Shown: one piece after another, positions 46,676 to 59,900 of the stretch
Layout: the number at the start of each line of letters is the position of its first letter
Position numbering within the stretch: the stretch's first letter is position 1
Source of the DNA: Tetracentron sinense
Lineage: Eukaryota > Streptophyta > Magnoliopsida > Trochodendrales > Trochodendraceae
Length of the DNA: 64,000 bases
Direction: 5' to 3'
Assembly (NCBI GenBank): GCA_015143295.1
Contig: CM026568.1
Coordinates: 14,514,607-14,578,606 of the forward strand
Program-made: the position numbers and the translations under genes
Notes under the pieces: model-generated
Told to the model about the DNA's origin: nothing
Seen by the model: the letters and a program-made list of their open reading frames with translations, nothing else
The model's database searches: none

Positions 46676-47341
46676 AAAAAAAAATACTAATCTAATCATT
46701 AGTTAAAAGGGACACGGCGGTCCACTGCTCAAATATTTTTTTGGTCACTAATCACTGCTCAATTAACTCCCTCCTCTTCTGCTATTAATTTTTGTTTTGT
46801 TTTGTACTCTCACTGGTTACTGGTTACTGCCCACCAAACTCTCTCTGCCCAAGTCGGCAACACACGGCTTTGACTCCAAAAACACCAACAATTCAAACAA
46901 ACTCCACTGTCTTTGTTCTAATCAGAGCCTCAGTTTCTTTCTTTCTTTCTTTTATTTGTTTTCTTCTTCTTCTTCTTCTTCCGCGCGGCTCTGATCGATC
47001 GACCTATCAAAAGCTCTCATAAATGATAAAACAAAAGAAACAGAAATCTGTCTCTTTCTCTCTCTCTCCCTGGAAGAGAAAGAAGAACCCATTTTGATTT
47101 CTTCATCGATTATTCGTCTCAGCAACTGAATTCGATAAAACCCCACTTGTTATCTCCAATGCCGGCTTCGAAAAGACCCGAAAAACCCAATTCGAGGAAT
47201 ACCCAGAAGATATCTCATTCTCTTTTGCCGTCTCTGTTGATCGGTCCTCTTTCTTGTGAATCTAATGGTGATTTTCGGGGGCTTTTGGAGTTGGGTTTCT
47301 AGGATTCTTGTTTCCCTGACGACGAGGAGGCAACAGAGACG
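46676..47341 (+). promoter_or_regulatory. GAUT12 promoter and 5' leader
   Basis: Unique sequence between the last transposon and the ATG. It has pyrimidine tracts (CTTT and CTT repeats, about 46935-46980), a CTCTCTCTCTCC run near 47055, one ACCAAAC word (46833-46839) that fits the MYB46-type secondary-wall element ACC(A/T)A(A/C)(T/C), and three upstream ATGs. A short degenerate motif can occur by chance, so regulation by MYB46 is only a suggestion. Confidence 0.4.
47159..47302 (+). other. Candidate upstream ORF of 47 codons
   Basis: It starts MPASKRPEKPNSRNTQK and ends ...ELGF, 39 bases before the main ATG. If the leader begins upstream of it, scanning ribosomes meet it first. No conservation could be checked. 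Confidence 0.35.
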
Positions 47342-47345
47342 ATGA
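47265..47345 (+). other. Second upstream ORF overlapping the GAUT12 start
   Basis: A 26-codon frame (begins MVIFGGFWSW) whose TGA at 47343-47345 overlaps both tandem GAUT12 ATGs (47342 and 47345). The TGATG arrangement could permit reinitiation at the second Met. Confidence 0.35.
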
Positions 47346-50300
47346 TGCAGCTTCATTTCTCTCCTAGCATGAGAAGCATCACGATCTCGAGCAGCTATGG
47401 GTTTCTTGACTTCATGAACATCAAGGTCGCAGCTCGCCACATCTCTTATCGGACCCTATTCCACACGACCCTCATTCTCGCCTTCTTGTTGCCATTTGTA
47501 TTCATTCTCACGGCCTTGGTCACCCTCGAAGGTGTCAACAAGTGCTCGTCTCTCGGTATGCAAATCTTTATTTTAATTTCAATTTATTCATTCATATGAT
47601 ATGTTGTTTTCATTGTTTCATTTTGAGATCTTGCTGTAATTTGCACTTTTGAGGTCTGTAGCTACTTGTTATGCCACGGGAAAACAAAAATGGTGTCATT
47701 GTGGGGGGTATTGATGCGTTTGATTTGATTGAAAATGTATTTGAAATTGATTTTATTTGTTTGTGATTTGGTACCCCCTTTATGCTATGTTTATGTTTCG
47801 ATTATTTTCTTTCCACATTTTTTGTGTGGGCAACTCGGTTTGATTGGTGGTCTGGAGAGAAGTGGATTTGTCATGGGTTCCAATTGTTTTGACTGGATCG
47901 AATTAAATGTGAATCTGAATTGAGTTATACTTTATACTTTGTAGTATGTGACACAACATTCTTCTTTTCTTCCTGATGTTATTAGTGGTTGGTTCCAGAG
48001 ACAAAAATGGTGTCCTTGGGTTTTATCATAGTTGATAGCTTGAGTTTGATTTTTTTTTTTTGGGATTTTTTTTTTTTGGGGGGGGTGGGTTCTGGTTCTT
48101 TCTTCTCCCTTTGGTTAGTGAGGATGCTCTATTTCCATATGGTGGATTTCAAACGGATTGGCTTTGGTTTTTAATGCTTATATAGTTAATTTTAAGACAA
48201 TGGGTTGCAGTTTGGGGCTTCAAAATTTTCTTCTGGCGTGATTGTTGGGCACATAAATTTTTGTTTTTTCTTTAAAATTTGGATTGCTCGAATCTGGATT
48301 GTTATTTGAATTGTTGAGTTCCCATTTGGGCATGATCCTTCCATTCTTATTGGGGAATTTCACCAAGAATAAAGAATCGGTTCTCTACGTGACTAGCTAA
48401 GACAAAACCCAACCCACATCCATATGATGTTTAGATTGACTCAATCTGGTACCCCTGTTATGTGTTTTTCATATTTGTGTTCCCCAAAACCAAGATGACT
48501 TGGTTGAAATTTTAAACCTCAATATTTGTCGTGCTAAATTTTACTCGTTCACTTAATTTTTACTAAGGCTCAGGATCCTCTCGAGTTCAAACCGGGAGAC
48601 TCTCTCCGGTTTGAACCCCTAGAGGTTGCCACGTGTCTCCTTTGACACCCCTTAACCATGGGTAAGGTTCACCCATCCCTAGGGTTCACCCATCCATCCT
48701 TGGTTTTTTTTTTTTAAATATTAATTCTTTTTTTAAAATTAAAAACTGTTTTTAATATTAAAAAAACTCTGAAAGCAGTTTTTTTAATTTAAAAAATAAT
48801 AATTAATATATAAAAAAAAACCAAGGATGGGTGGGTGAACCCTACGGGTGGCTGAACCTTACCCATGGTTAAGGGGTGTCAAAGGAGACACGTGGCAACC
48901 TCTAGGGGTTCAAACCGGAGAGAGTCTCCCCGGTTTGAACTCGAGAGGATCCTGAGCCTTTTACTAGTTGGTTTTTTGACAACCAATAAGGCAATGTAAA
49001 TTCTTCTTCTTATTTTTCTTCTCGTTGGTTTTTTTGACTAGGTTGAAATTTTGTTGTTTTTTTGACAACCAATCAGGTGATGTAAAATAGCGTCTAGCAC
49101 AAAACCGTTACATAGTGACCGTTATGGTCCCTGTCCGTAAGTCTCTAACGGTTACCTAGTTTTTTCTTTCAAAAAATAAAAAATAGTAAAACAAATACTG
49201 AAAGATGTAAAATTTTGAAAAAATAATTTTTGATTGTTATATAAACACAATTGAATCTTTAAATGCATAAAAAGACATAGAAATCACAAAGTACCAAGTT
49301 CAACTAACACTAGTTGTTCATTTCATTAGTTAATGTCAATAATGAATATCAAGTATTCAAGTTATCAACATAACAATATTTTTGAAAGAAAAGTAAGCAA
49401 AACAATCCAAATAAATAGATCCATGCATTTTATACCAAATTCATAGATCTATGATTATTACATTATATTCTAACAATTCTAACAAATTTATAGTTAAAAG
49501 GAAATCTTACAAAAAATTTGAAGCCCCAAGTTGTTCAAGTTGAAACCTAGGTTTTTAATGCTTGAATCTTTAGATTTAAGCTTGATTTCTTGTTTTTGAT
49601 TCACAAGAAATGGAAGGAATGACCGAAATCAAGAGTAGAATGGGTGAGAAGAAAAAAGTGAATAAATGGGTATTTGAACCATAAGAGGTTCGACCGTTAC
49701 GTAAAAAATCCCCCTTTTTATACATATCGCGTAACGTAACGGCATGGCTCTTAGTGAAACCGTTTACATAACGGTTTCGGCTTTTTTAACCATGCATATG
49801 TGTGTGTATATTATTTTTACGTTTTTGTCGTTAACATCCGATTTTCTTAGTGGGTCTCTTGCGCCTTTATCACTAGCACTTTAGGTCTCAAGAGATGAGG
49901 TCTAAGCATCACTAGGCGACTTCGTCTTAATGAGTACCTGCCTAGATCCTAATTAGGCGATTTGTGGTCTTGGTTACATGAGGCGGGTCTAGGCATTGCC
50001 GCATTGCCTAGAGGACATTTTGACTACACTGATTGTACTCAATTTTATTTATTCATTTAAATATGTTTTGGCATATTGGGTATTGTATGGCGTTTAATTT
50101 GTTGCCCAGTTGTCTTGTCAAATGTTCTTTCCTTTCCTTTTGGTGGGTCTCACTTCTCTGTTACTTGGTTACTGTTTCGTTTGAAAATATGTGATTTTGA
50201 TGTATTTTCAAGTACTATGCATCATATACGTCCGCTAAATACTTCGCATCCGTCCAAAAGGAGGGTAGTTAACTCTTGTGTGGTGAACTGCATAGCTGTT

Positions 50301-50953
50301 TTTGTTCTTTTGCATGCTTTTTATATATGTTATTTGGATAAAGAGTATCATTTTTATGCTGTTACTTAATTGCTTCCTTGTGGGGTCATTTGTTTGATAT
50401 TCATTCTGGCTTTATTCTTTGCTTCAGATTGTTTGGGCAGGCGATTGGGACCAAGGTTCCTTGGTAGGGCTGATGATTCAGTGGTAAATATTTTTTTCTT
50501 ATGTGCGTGCATGTCTGCGTATAGGGAGTGGGTCTAAAAGGCTCCTCTTACTATAAGTTTTAGTGAGTGGCCCTCTTAAAGATCGACACATGACATGTCT
50601 TTGGGGATCCGACCGTTGGATGTTTAGGTGGGTCCCTTTAAAGACAGATGACAAAATAAATGAAAAATAGCCCGACCGGACGTTTATAGAATGTCCAATT
50701 GGACCCTAGTTGTCAACATTAACCCCCTAAGGATCACTAGACCCTACATAGTCTACAGAAATGGTTGATTTTTCCACCGTCGAACGGACAGTCTAGAAAT
50801 GTCCAATTCGTGCTGATTTTTTGCCAATTGTCTCTTGAGGTACTCACCTTGGCATCCAACGGTTGGAATCTTAAACAACATGCCATGTGTCCATTTTTCA
50901 AGGGGACACTCACTACAACTTGTAGTGAGCAGTGCCCTTTAAACCTCCCCTCC

Positions 50954-50998
<45 letters not shown>

Positions 50999-53900
50999 AC
51001 CATTAAATATAGAAGTCTATTTTGTTTGTTTGTTTGTTTTTTCTTTTGTTGGAAAGCTGTTTGTTTTGTTATTTTAAGTCGGATCCTCGGGATGGTGTTG
51101 TTGCAGAGGCTGGTTAGAGATTTATACAAGATTCTTAATCAAGTTAATTCTGAGAAAATCCCAGATGGCCTGAAGCTTCCGGAATCCTTCAGTCAACTTG
51201 TTTCTGAAATGAAGAACAGTCAGTATGATGCCAAAACCTTCGCTATCAAGTTAAAAGCAATGGTATGTCATACTTGGCAGAAATATAACTCATTTGATTA
51301 TTGAAAACTATAGTCCTCGTATAATGGTGTTTTTAATCTATATTCTTAAGCCCTAGCAACTGTGTCAATAAGAATCTTTTTGTTGAAATGAAATTTGAAA
51401 CCCTTTTGGGAGTAAAATAGAAATGAGAAGCAATGTTTCTCGATACAGATTCATGAATCATGAGTACCACTTGGATTTTTCTAAACTTTTGTTTGGAATC
51501 TTGCAACTGCACGTGTGATGCTTGGGGTATAGAGTTTTTACCTTAATGATATCCAAACTTCTTGTTTTCCAACAAGAAATGAGGTGATGAAGAAGAAAGA
51601 AGACAAAGAAAAGAAGAATAAGAAGCTCTTGTTCTATATCCCTCCCTACCTCCCTCTGATTGTGAGCATTATAACAAAGTTCTCTGATTTTTGAAAAAGT
51701 CCTGAATAATTCGCGACTTTTTCGTTGAAGACGTCATTAATAGTCCCTTCCTTCTTTGACACCTCTATTCTAGTACCACTTCTTACCAACGTGGTTAAAT
51801 CTGAAATTGGTTGGGTGACAAATAAGGTGGAGTAAGTTTGCTTGACTTCCCTGAGAAAAGCTGCAATCTTTTCTTCCTGTGGCAACTGTGTCTTCAACCA
51901 TGATGCTGTCTCTCCATTGTATGACGTAGTCCAGAAACGACTCTTCATTACTATACGTCATCCATTTCAGGTCTGCCCTCTGTGGGACTAACTCTATATT
52001 GAACGAGCATTGCTCTATGCACGCCTCCGATAATTCTTTCCATGTTTGAATCTTCTGTGGGTCCAGAGAAGAGAAGTGAACTACTGTAGAGCCGATCCCT
52101 TCAGGCCCTTTTGGAACAGTTGGATTATCAACTTTCTTTTGGTGCCGTATGGAAACATATCTCCGTAATACACCTTCAGATGGGTGCTAGGGCATCCTTT
52201 GCCATTATACTTGTTGAATTTCGGTACTTTAACTTTCTCAAGTAATTGGGCCCCCGGATATAGGCGGAGATCTTTAAAGTCATTTGAGGTAGAGGTCTGC
52301 TGCCCTTAAGTCTTCTTTATTTCTTCATTCACATTGCCCAACTCCTGCAACTTGCCAATAGGGGATAGAATTCATATATGTTTGAAATGACACAGGGGGC
52401 GCATTTTGGGTCTGATGTTCCTCTTCCTCCTTGTAATGGTCATTAAGATGGATTGGAGGAGGAATAGGGACTGCTGTATTAGGTGGTGATGGTGGAGGTA
52501 AATGCCCATCCAGGGTCGGACTATTGTCGCAATCGGTTGCGTTTGTGGCTTGGTGATATAGTCGGCGTGGGTAGCTCAGCTGGAACCGGCATTTTGGATA
52601 TCATCTTCTAGGCCTCTAACCATTGAATATGTGTGATACAGCTAGTTCTAGACTGGCATGGATGTAGGACATATCTCATCTTTGGGATAAATGCCAGGTA
52701 GACGTGAATCGAAGCTTGAGACGTTCTGAGAATCCTACAAATTCTGCATGGTCTTGCTCCAATGGATCAAGAGTAGGAATAATTATTTGTAATGGGTAAA
52801 GAAGTGCATCAATGCAATTATTATGAATGAGGCCTTCCTCGGGGTAAAAAATGAAGGCAAAAATAAATAGATACAAAGACAAGTAACACACAATTTACGT
52901 GGTTCACCCAATGTGGGCTTCGTCCACGGAGATTCACACAATTTCACTATCGCTCAAACCAAGAGAAATCTTTGGGTGCGTGATCGCAGCGGAAAGATCT
53001 ATCCTGTTGGATTTGATTGATAAAAAGAGATGTAGAGGTAGATCTATAGCCTTTCAGGATATGATCTAAGCATTGACATGTTTTCTCCTCAATGAGATTT
53101 CTAACAAGAATGGGTATGTGGTTTACGCTTGATCAAACTTCAAGCTTCAAAAGAATGTCAATTTCTCTTTTGAGACAAAGTTCTCTCTTGCATGAGAATG
53201 AAATGTTTCTCTTGATGTGTATTTTTCCTCATTCACAAAGGGGTTTTATAATCTATCCAAGAAAAGAGTCGTTAGACTTCTCCATAAATTCTCCCATATT
53301 TCATGTCATTAGAATCTGGATCAATCGTTCAAATTCAACCACATTTACCATGTCTCTCCCTTAGATCTAGTAACGGGTTTAATTGCTCTTTGAAGTTTTA
53401 ATGGCTTGGTCAAACTAGCCGTTGAGCCTTTGACTAAGATCCAACGGTCACCCTTTGTCAATATACCCAATCTAGCTTAGAGGTGATCCGACGCTCCCTA
53501 TCTCACAATATCAACCATGATCCCATGCACATGAATACATCAAGATTAAAAATGAGATAGATACCATATAATACATTTAAAATCATGATTGTACATATGC
53601 TGTGATGTGATGTGCATGAGTGTGAATATGCAAGAAGAGATTCAATTGATGAGTTTATCCATCAATCATAGCGATATGATGGAAGAAGGAACTAGATGTT
53701 ATTGTCGGCTTGCTTCTCAAAGACTACCTCTCACTCACTCCTTTCTTACACTCACGTGTTGTAGCTTTTTAGGAAGGTAAAAGATTTAGGAAAGGTAAAC
53801 TTGCCTTTAACGCGTGGGACAAGTATTCTCTTGAAAGAGTCTACAACAAACCAAAAAAGGAGGAGAAACTTTATGGCTTTGATTTAGTTCTTCTCTACAC

Positions 53901-56900
53901 AAGATAGTATGAACTATGATGTAACTTGGCTTTGATACCATTGTTGGGGTTTGTAATCGCAGCGGAAAGATCAATCCTGTTGGATTTGATTGATAAAAGG
54001 AGATGTAGAGGTATAGCCTTTCAGGATATGATCTAAGCAGAGACCGGTTTTCTCCTCAATGGAATTTCTAACAAGAACGACTGTTATGGTTGATGGATAA
54101 AATAACCTCAATCTGATCATGGTCATGTTCATTACGCACATGTGCACATCACTATGCACTTGATTGATCATCTTTTCTATATATATTATTATGTAACAAT
54201 TTATTTTAAATGATGCATTCATTTGTGCATGAGTTAGCATGTTAACATTGTGAGACATGATACGTCGGAACCTTTCTTGACCAACGTATGTGACTTGACA
54301 AGAATGAACTGTTGGGTGTAATCGATTTGGTCAATAAGCTTAATAGCCCATTTGATTGATTTAATAGAGCCCAGGATGAGTTACAACTGTTTTGCTTGGT
54401 CCAAGGGATTTGAGGACACATGGTGTGATCTAAACCATAGATCAAGATACCAAAGCATGATTTAAGGGATGTAACAATTGACATAGTTATTGTCCAACGG
54501 TCAAATAATTTCTCTCTATCCCTTATGTAATAGGAGGTAAAAATTAAGTTGAGTATAATACACTCAAAAGAGAAAAGAGAAAGTGTCGTATTCTCTAAAG
54601 AGAGAGATCTCGAAAGGTTTTGATTGTATGTGACACCATACACCCAATACTCTTGTATGAGTGATTGTTTTAAATCTAAGAAAGGAGAAATCCTAGATCA
54701 ACTTGGATCATACACGATCAAAACGCATATTTCGTATCATCGTCTCATTTTGTTGTTTGCAAGTCCGAGGGTCGTGTTTCCTTCCACTGCGTCATGCCCC
54801 CATCTTTTTCATCTTATCATAATTTGTGTCCAAGTCTCACATGCCACAAGACAGAATTAACATTCATGTAAAACTCATAGAAGTATGACATATTTTATAA
54901 CATTTACAAATGACTATTCAAGATATGGTTATATATATTTTATGAAACAAAAATCTAAAGCTTTAGAAATATTTAAAGTATAAAAGACAGAAATAGAGGA
55001 TCAATTGGGAAGAAAAATAAAAGTACTTAGAATGGATAGGGGTGGAGAATATGTATTAGATAACTTTAATAATTTTTGTAAAGAGAATGATATAATTCAC
55101 CAACTCTCCACCCCTTGTACATCTTAACAGAATGGTGTATTTGAAAGGTAAAATAGAACATTGTTAGATATGATGAGGTAAATGTTAAGTCAATCTAATC
55201 TAATTACAATTTTCTAGGGAAAGGCACTCTCTATTGCAACATATATACTTAATCGAGTACCAACTAAAACAACAAGTCTAACCCCTTATGAACTATGGAC
55301 AGGTACAAAACCTGACCCAACTCATTTAAGAGATTGGGGTAGTTCAACCCATGTAAAAATATTAGGACCTAATAGAAGTAAATTAGATCCTATAACAATA
55401 AAATGTAATTTTATTGGATATTGTAACAACTCTAAGGATTATAGATTTATACTACATCATTCTGATGGTTTTGTAGGAGTAATAGAAAGTAGAGATGCTT
55501 ACTTTCTAGAAGACGATCTAGAACAAAGTAAGCCGGACAAATTAGTTGAATTGTATGAAATAACTAAACAAGAAAGTACAATGCATAACAAAGAAGAAGT
55601 TATAGAAAACCTGTTATAGAAGACACTATAACTAGAATATAAAGGGAGAGAAAACCTCTCAGTTATTTAAAATATTATTATGAATTGATAAATGAAGAAA
55701 TACCGGATGACCCATTAGATTATAAAATGGCTATAGAATTTGTTGATTTTTCTAAATGACAAAAGACAATTTCAGATGAATTAAAATCTATAGAAAAGAA
55801 TAAGGTATGAGAACTAGTAGACCTACTTAAAAGTAGAAAAGCTATTGGTTCAAAATTGTTTTTGAAAAAGAAACTCAAATAAGATGGAACAATAGATGAA
55901 TATAAAGCAAGATTAGTAGCAAAAGGCTATAATAAAAAAAGGTATAGATTTATTTAGAGACATACTCACGTGTTGCAAAATTCACATCTATTAAAATTTT
56001 GATGTCTCTTGTAGCTCATTTAGATTTAGAACTACACCAAATGGATGTCAGACGACAGTCTTAAATGGTGAACTAAAAGAAGAAATCTACATGAAACAAC
56101 CCAAGTGATATGAAATTATAGGGTAGATGACATACTAATAGCTAGAAATTATTTAAATGAAATCATGAAAATTAAAGAATGGTTGAAAAGTCAATTTGAA
56201 ATGAAAGATATGGGTGAACTAGATTATGTTTTGGGAATTAAAATTTTCAAAGATAGTAAAAATATAGAAAATTATATCACAAAAACCATATTTAGAAAAT
56301 GTTTTGAAGGAATTCAAAATGGACTCATGTAAACCTCTTGAGTCTTCAATATATAAAGGAACAAAACTATCTAAGAAATAAGAATATGACACCTACAAAT
56401 AAAGAAGAGATAAATGAAATGAAAAACAAACCATATACTCAATTGATAGGTAGCCTAATGTATGATGTTGTGTACTAGACCAGATCTTGGTTTTGCAGTA
56501 GGTTTGATTAGTAGATTTCGGAGTAATCCTGGATTAGCACACTGAATAGCTGCAAAACGTGTATTGAGATAAATTAAACATTGCATTAACTTTCCAATCA
56601 GATATTTGGATGTTGTGGGACTCTGCGATGCAGATTTCGCAGGAGATCTTGATGATAGAAAATCCACCTCAGGATATGTATTTTTGATGGGTGGTGCAAC
56701 CATTACTTGGTCAAGTAAAAAGCAAGGATGTATTGCTAGATATACTATGAAAGTGGAATACATTGCTTGTAGTACTGTAACAACTGAAGCTGTATGGATA
56801 AAAGGATTCTTAAATGACTTAAGAATTGATATAATAATGGATAGACCTATTCACATATATTGTGATAATGAGGACGTGATAAAAACCATTAAAAATAGGG

Positions 56901-59900
56901 AAATCGGTCCAAGAGGTAAACATATAAAACTGCAATACCATTATATAAATAATGTGATCCAGAAAAACCAGATCACAATTGGATACATATCCACTAAAGA
57001 AATGGTTGCAAATCCTTTGACCAAACCCATTGGTACTGAAGAATTTAGAAGGCATGTAGCCTCTATGGGTTTGATATGGAAACATCTTGGGCTTATAGCC
57101 CAGTTGGAGATGTTGGATATTGAGATCGGTTGGCTACAATCCCTCGATCGTACGACTATGATTGATGGATAAACTCCTCAAGTGAATCTTCTCATGCATA
57201 TTCACACTCATGCACATCACATCACTGCATATGTATGATCATGATTTTAAATGTCTTATATGATATTTATCTTATTTTTAATCTTGCTGTCAAAAAGGCT
57301 CGGGTCGAAGGATACCTGGCCCATCCTGGCCCATCCTAGCCCGTCCAAGCCCTACCCTTCTCTAGCCCTTGAGCCGGGTAGGGCCCATATTCACAAAGCC
57401 CGTCTTCTATAGGGCCGGGCCTCGTCACACCCCAGCTCGGCCCGGCCCGCCCTTAGCTCCACTATACCAAAAAAATAGTATATAATAGATGCAATTATAA
57501 TTTAATTTTAATGTTTTATTATATATGAAATTACATTTATAATCCCATTAACAAATTTAATATGGGATTATGAACGTAATTTTACATCCCCCTCTTTATA
57601 TACTACATTATACCCTAACCCTAATTTCTTAAACCACTATTCACTCATCTCTCTCGACTCTCGACTCTTGGCATTGGCGCATTGCTCATCTCTCTCTCCT
57701 TCATCTCATCTCTCTCTCTCGACCTCTCGGCACTGGTGCACTGCTCATTTTGAATGGTGATGGTTTCTATTCTAACACAACTTGGTCTGCCTACATTGCA
57801 AGTCAATTCGGAAGGGCAATTGTGATGCCAAATCTGAAACCTCCCATTACCACCACATCTGCTCCTGTGGCTTATTGAGAATCCATATTGAAGGCACTGC
57901 TAGGCAATAGTGATCTCACTCCTCTTATGACACTTTACTTGACATATAAGACCAATCCTGACTCTTGATGAGATCAAGCTTGCTAATGAGTCCAACTTAC
58001 TATTTGAAATTTTAGATTCAAATTTAGTTTGGAAATTTTAACATTCCAAAAATGAGTACATTGGCATTGATTTTTTTATTTTGTTTAGTTCTCACTTAAG
58101 TCTCTAGTCCCACACCATTTGAACTGATTGAAATATAATAGAATCTATTAGATTGCAAGTTAATATATCTTTTATTTAGCATATATATGAAAGTGCACAC
58201 ACACAGGAAATAAGTACATGGACATACATTGCTCTGATATTATGTTTTGAGTACATGGAGTTTGTTTTGCAATTAATTTGTGTTACAATTACAATTTCAA
58301 GTTGATCTTTTGTTTTCTTATCTAAAAATGAAAAATTGAACATGTTATCTTAAATTTATAGAAACAATTAATTTAAGGGGTTTGCTTCTCTATGTGTTGC
58401 ACACACAATTATAGACTGCCACATTTTGAAGTAAAAAAAATCTCGTCATCTTAGATGACAAAAAAATCTCCCCCCTTTCTTTCGGCTCTTTGGTCCGTCC
58501 TGACCCAATCCGACCCTACCCTGGCCCTTGAGGGCAGGGCTAGGGCCCAATCAACCTTGGCCCTTGAAGGGCTAGGGCTGGGCTAAGGCCCTACTCTTAT
58601 AGGGAAGGGTAGGGCTAGGGTTGACCCTGGCCCGGCCCGTACCTGACCCTTTGACAGCCCTAGTCGGTCACCTCTAAGCCAGATTGAGTATCTTAGCAAA
58701 GGGTGACCGATAAATCTTAGTCAAAGGAATAACAACTAGTTTAACCAAGCCATTAAGACTCCAAAGTGCCGTTAAAACCGTTACTTGATCTAAGGGAGAC
58801 ATGATAAATGTGGTTGAATTTGGACCATTGATCCAGATTCTAATGACAAATATGAGAGGATTTATGGAGGAGTCTAATGACTCTTTTCTTTGATGGATTA
58901 AAAAGTCTCGTTGTGAAGGAGGAAAAATTCACATCAAAAGAAACATTCCATTCCTGTGCAAGAGAGAACTTTGTCTCAAAAGAGAAATTGTCATTTTTGT
59001 GAAGCTTGAAGTTTGATCAAGTGTAAATCACACACCCATTCTTGTTAGAAATCCCATTAAAGAGAAACCTGTCTTTGCTTAGATCATATGCTGAAAGCTA
59101 TAGCTCTACCTCTACATCTCCTTTTATCAATCAAATCCAACGGGATTGATCTTCCTGCTGCGATCACGCACCCCAACAAGAATAAACCTTTTAAACAAGA
59201 GGAACAACCCTTGATGCAGGTGCATTAGATGGAACATCCGATGGATCTCTCTTAGCCCGAACAGGGCGATTCAAGAGAAGTTGCTTGTGGGTTAGGCCCG
59301 ATGGGTTTAGGGATTCCAATCCACTTTATGTACGTCTTCACAGGAGGAGGGCCCAAAAGATGACACCAAGGAAGCAAGCATGCCCGCCCAAATGATCAAG
59401 GCCCATTAGTAGAGCCAATCCAAGGATGATCAATTTGTTGGGCCCACCTAGATCTCAGCCACACAATTTATTTAGTTACTTTATTTGGTATGTCATTATT
59501 TTGTAAGTAGATATTGCTTATGTAAGTTGCTTAATGGAGTCATTTAATTTTAGTAGAATCTAATCGTCTCTTAAGGGAGAATCTTAGGATGAATAAAATT
59601 AGAAAGTCTAAATAGGGTAGGAGTTAGTGGACCGGATGTGCCTATAAAGGGATGCTACTGTGTTCTTTGTTAGTCAGATTTTGAATGAATGAATTTGGTC
59701 AATCTATTCCCTTGGTTGAATGAGGTTTTTTCTTACATTGGTGAGCTCGTGTGATTGTCTTCGCCACAACATAATTGCCGAAGAGGACGATTACTGTATT
59801 GCTACTGTCCCACGACTGTTCTTGATTGCGAGTTCTCAATTCTTCTTTACTTTTGAAATCATCTTGTAGTAACTTGTTGAAGTGAGTTTGCTTACCTCAT

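Noticed and set aside
47723..48174. Open frames with hydrophobic stretches in GAUT12 intron 1
   Set aside because: T-rich intron sequence; no homology and no splice signals that would include them.
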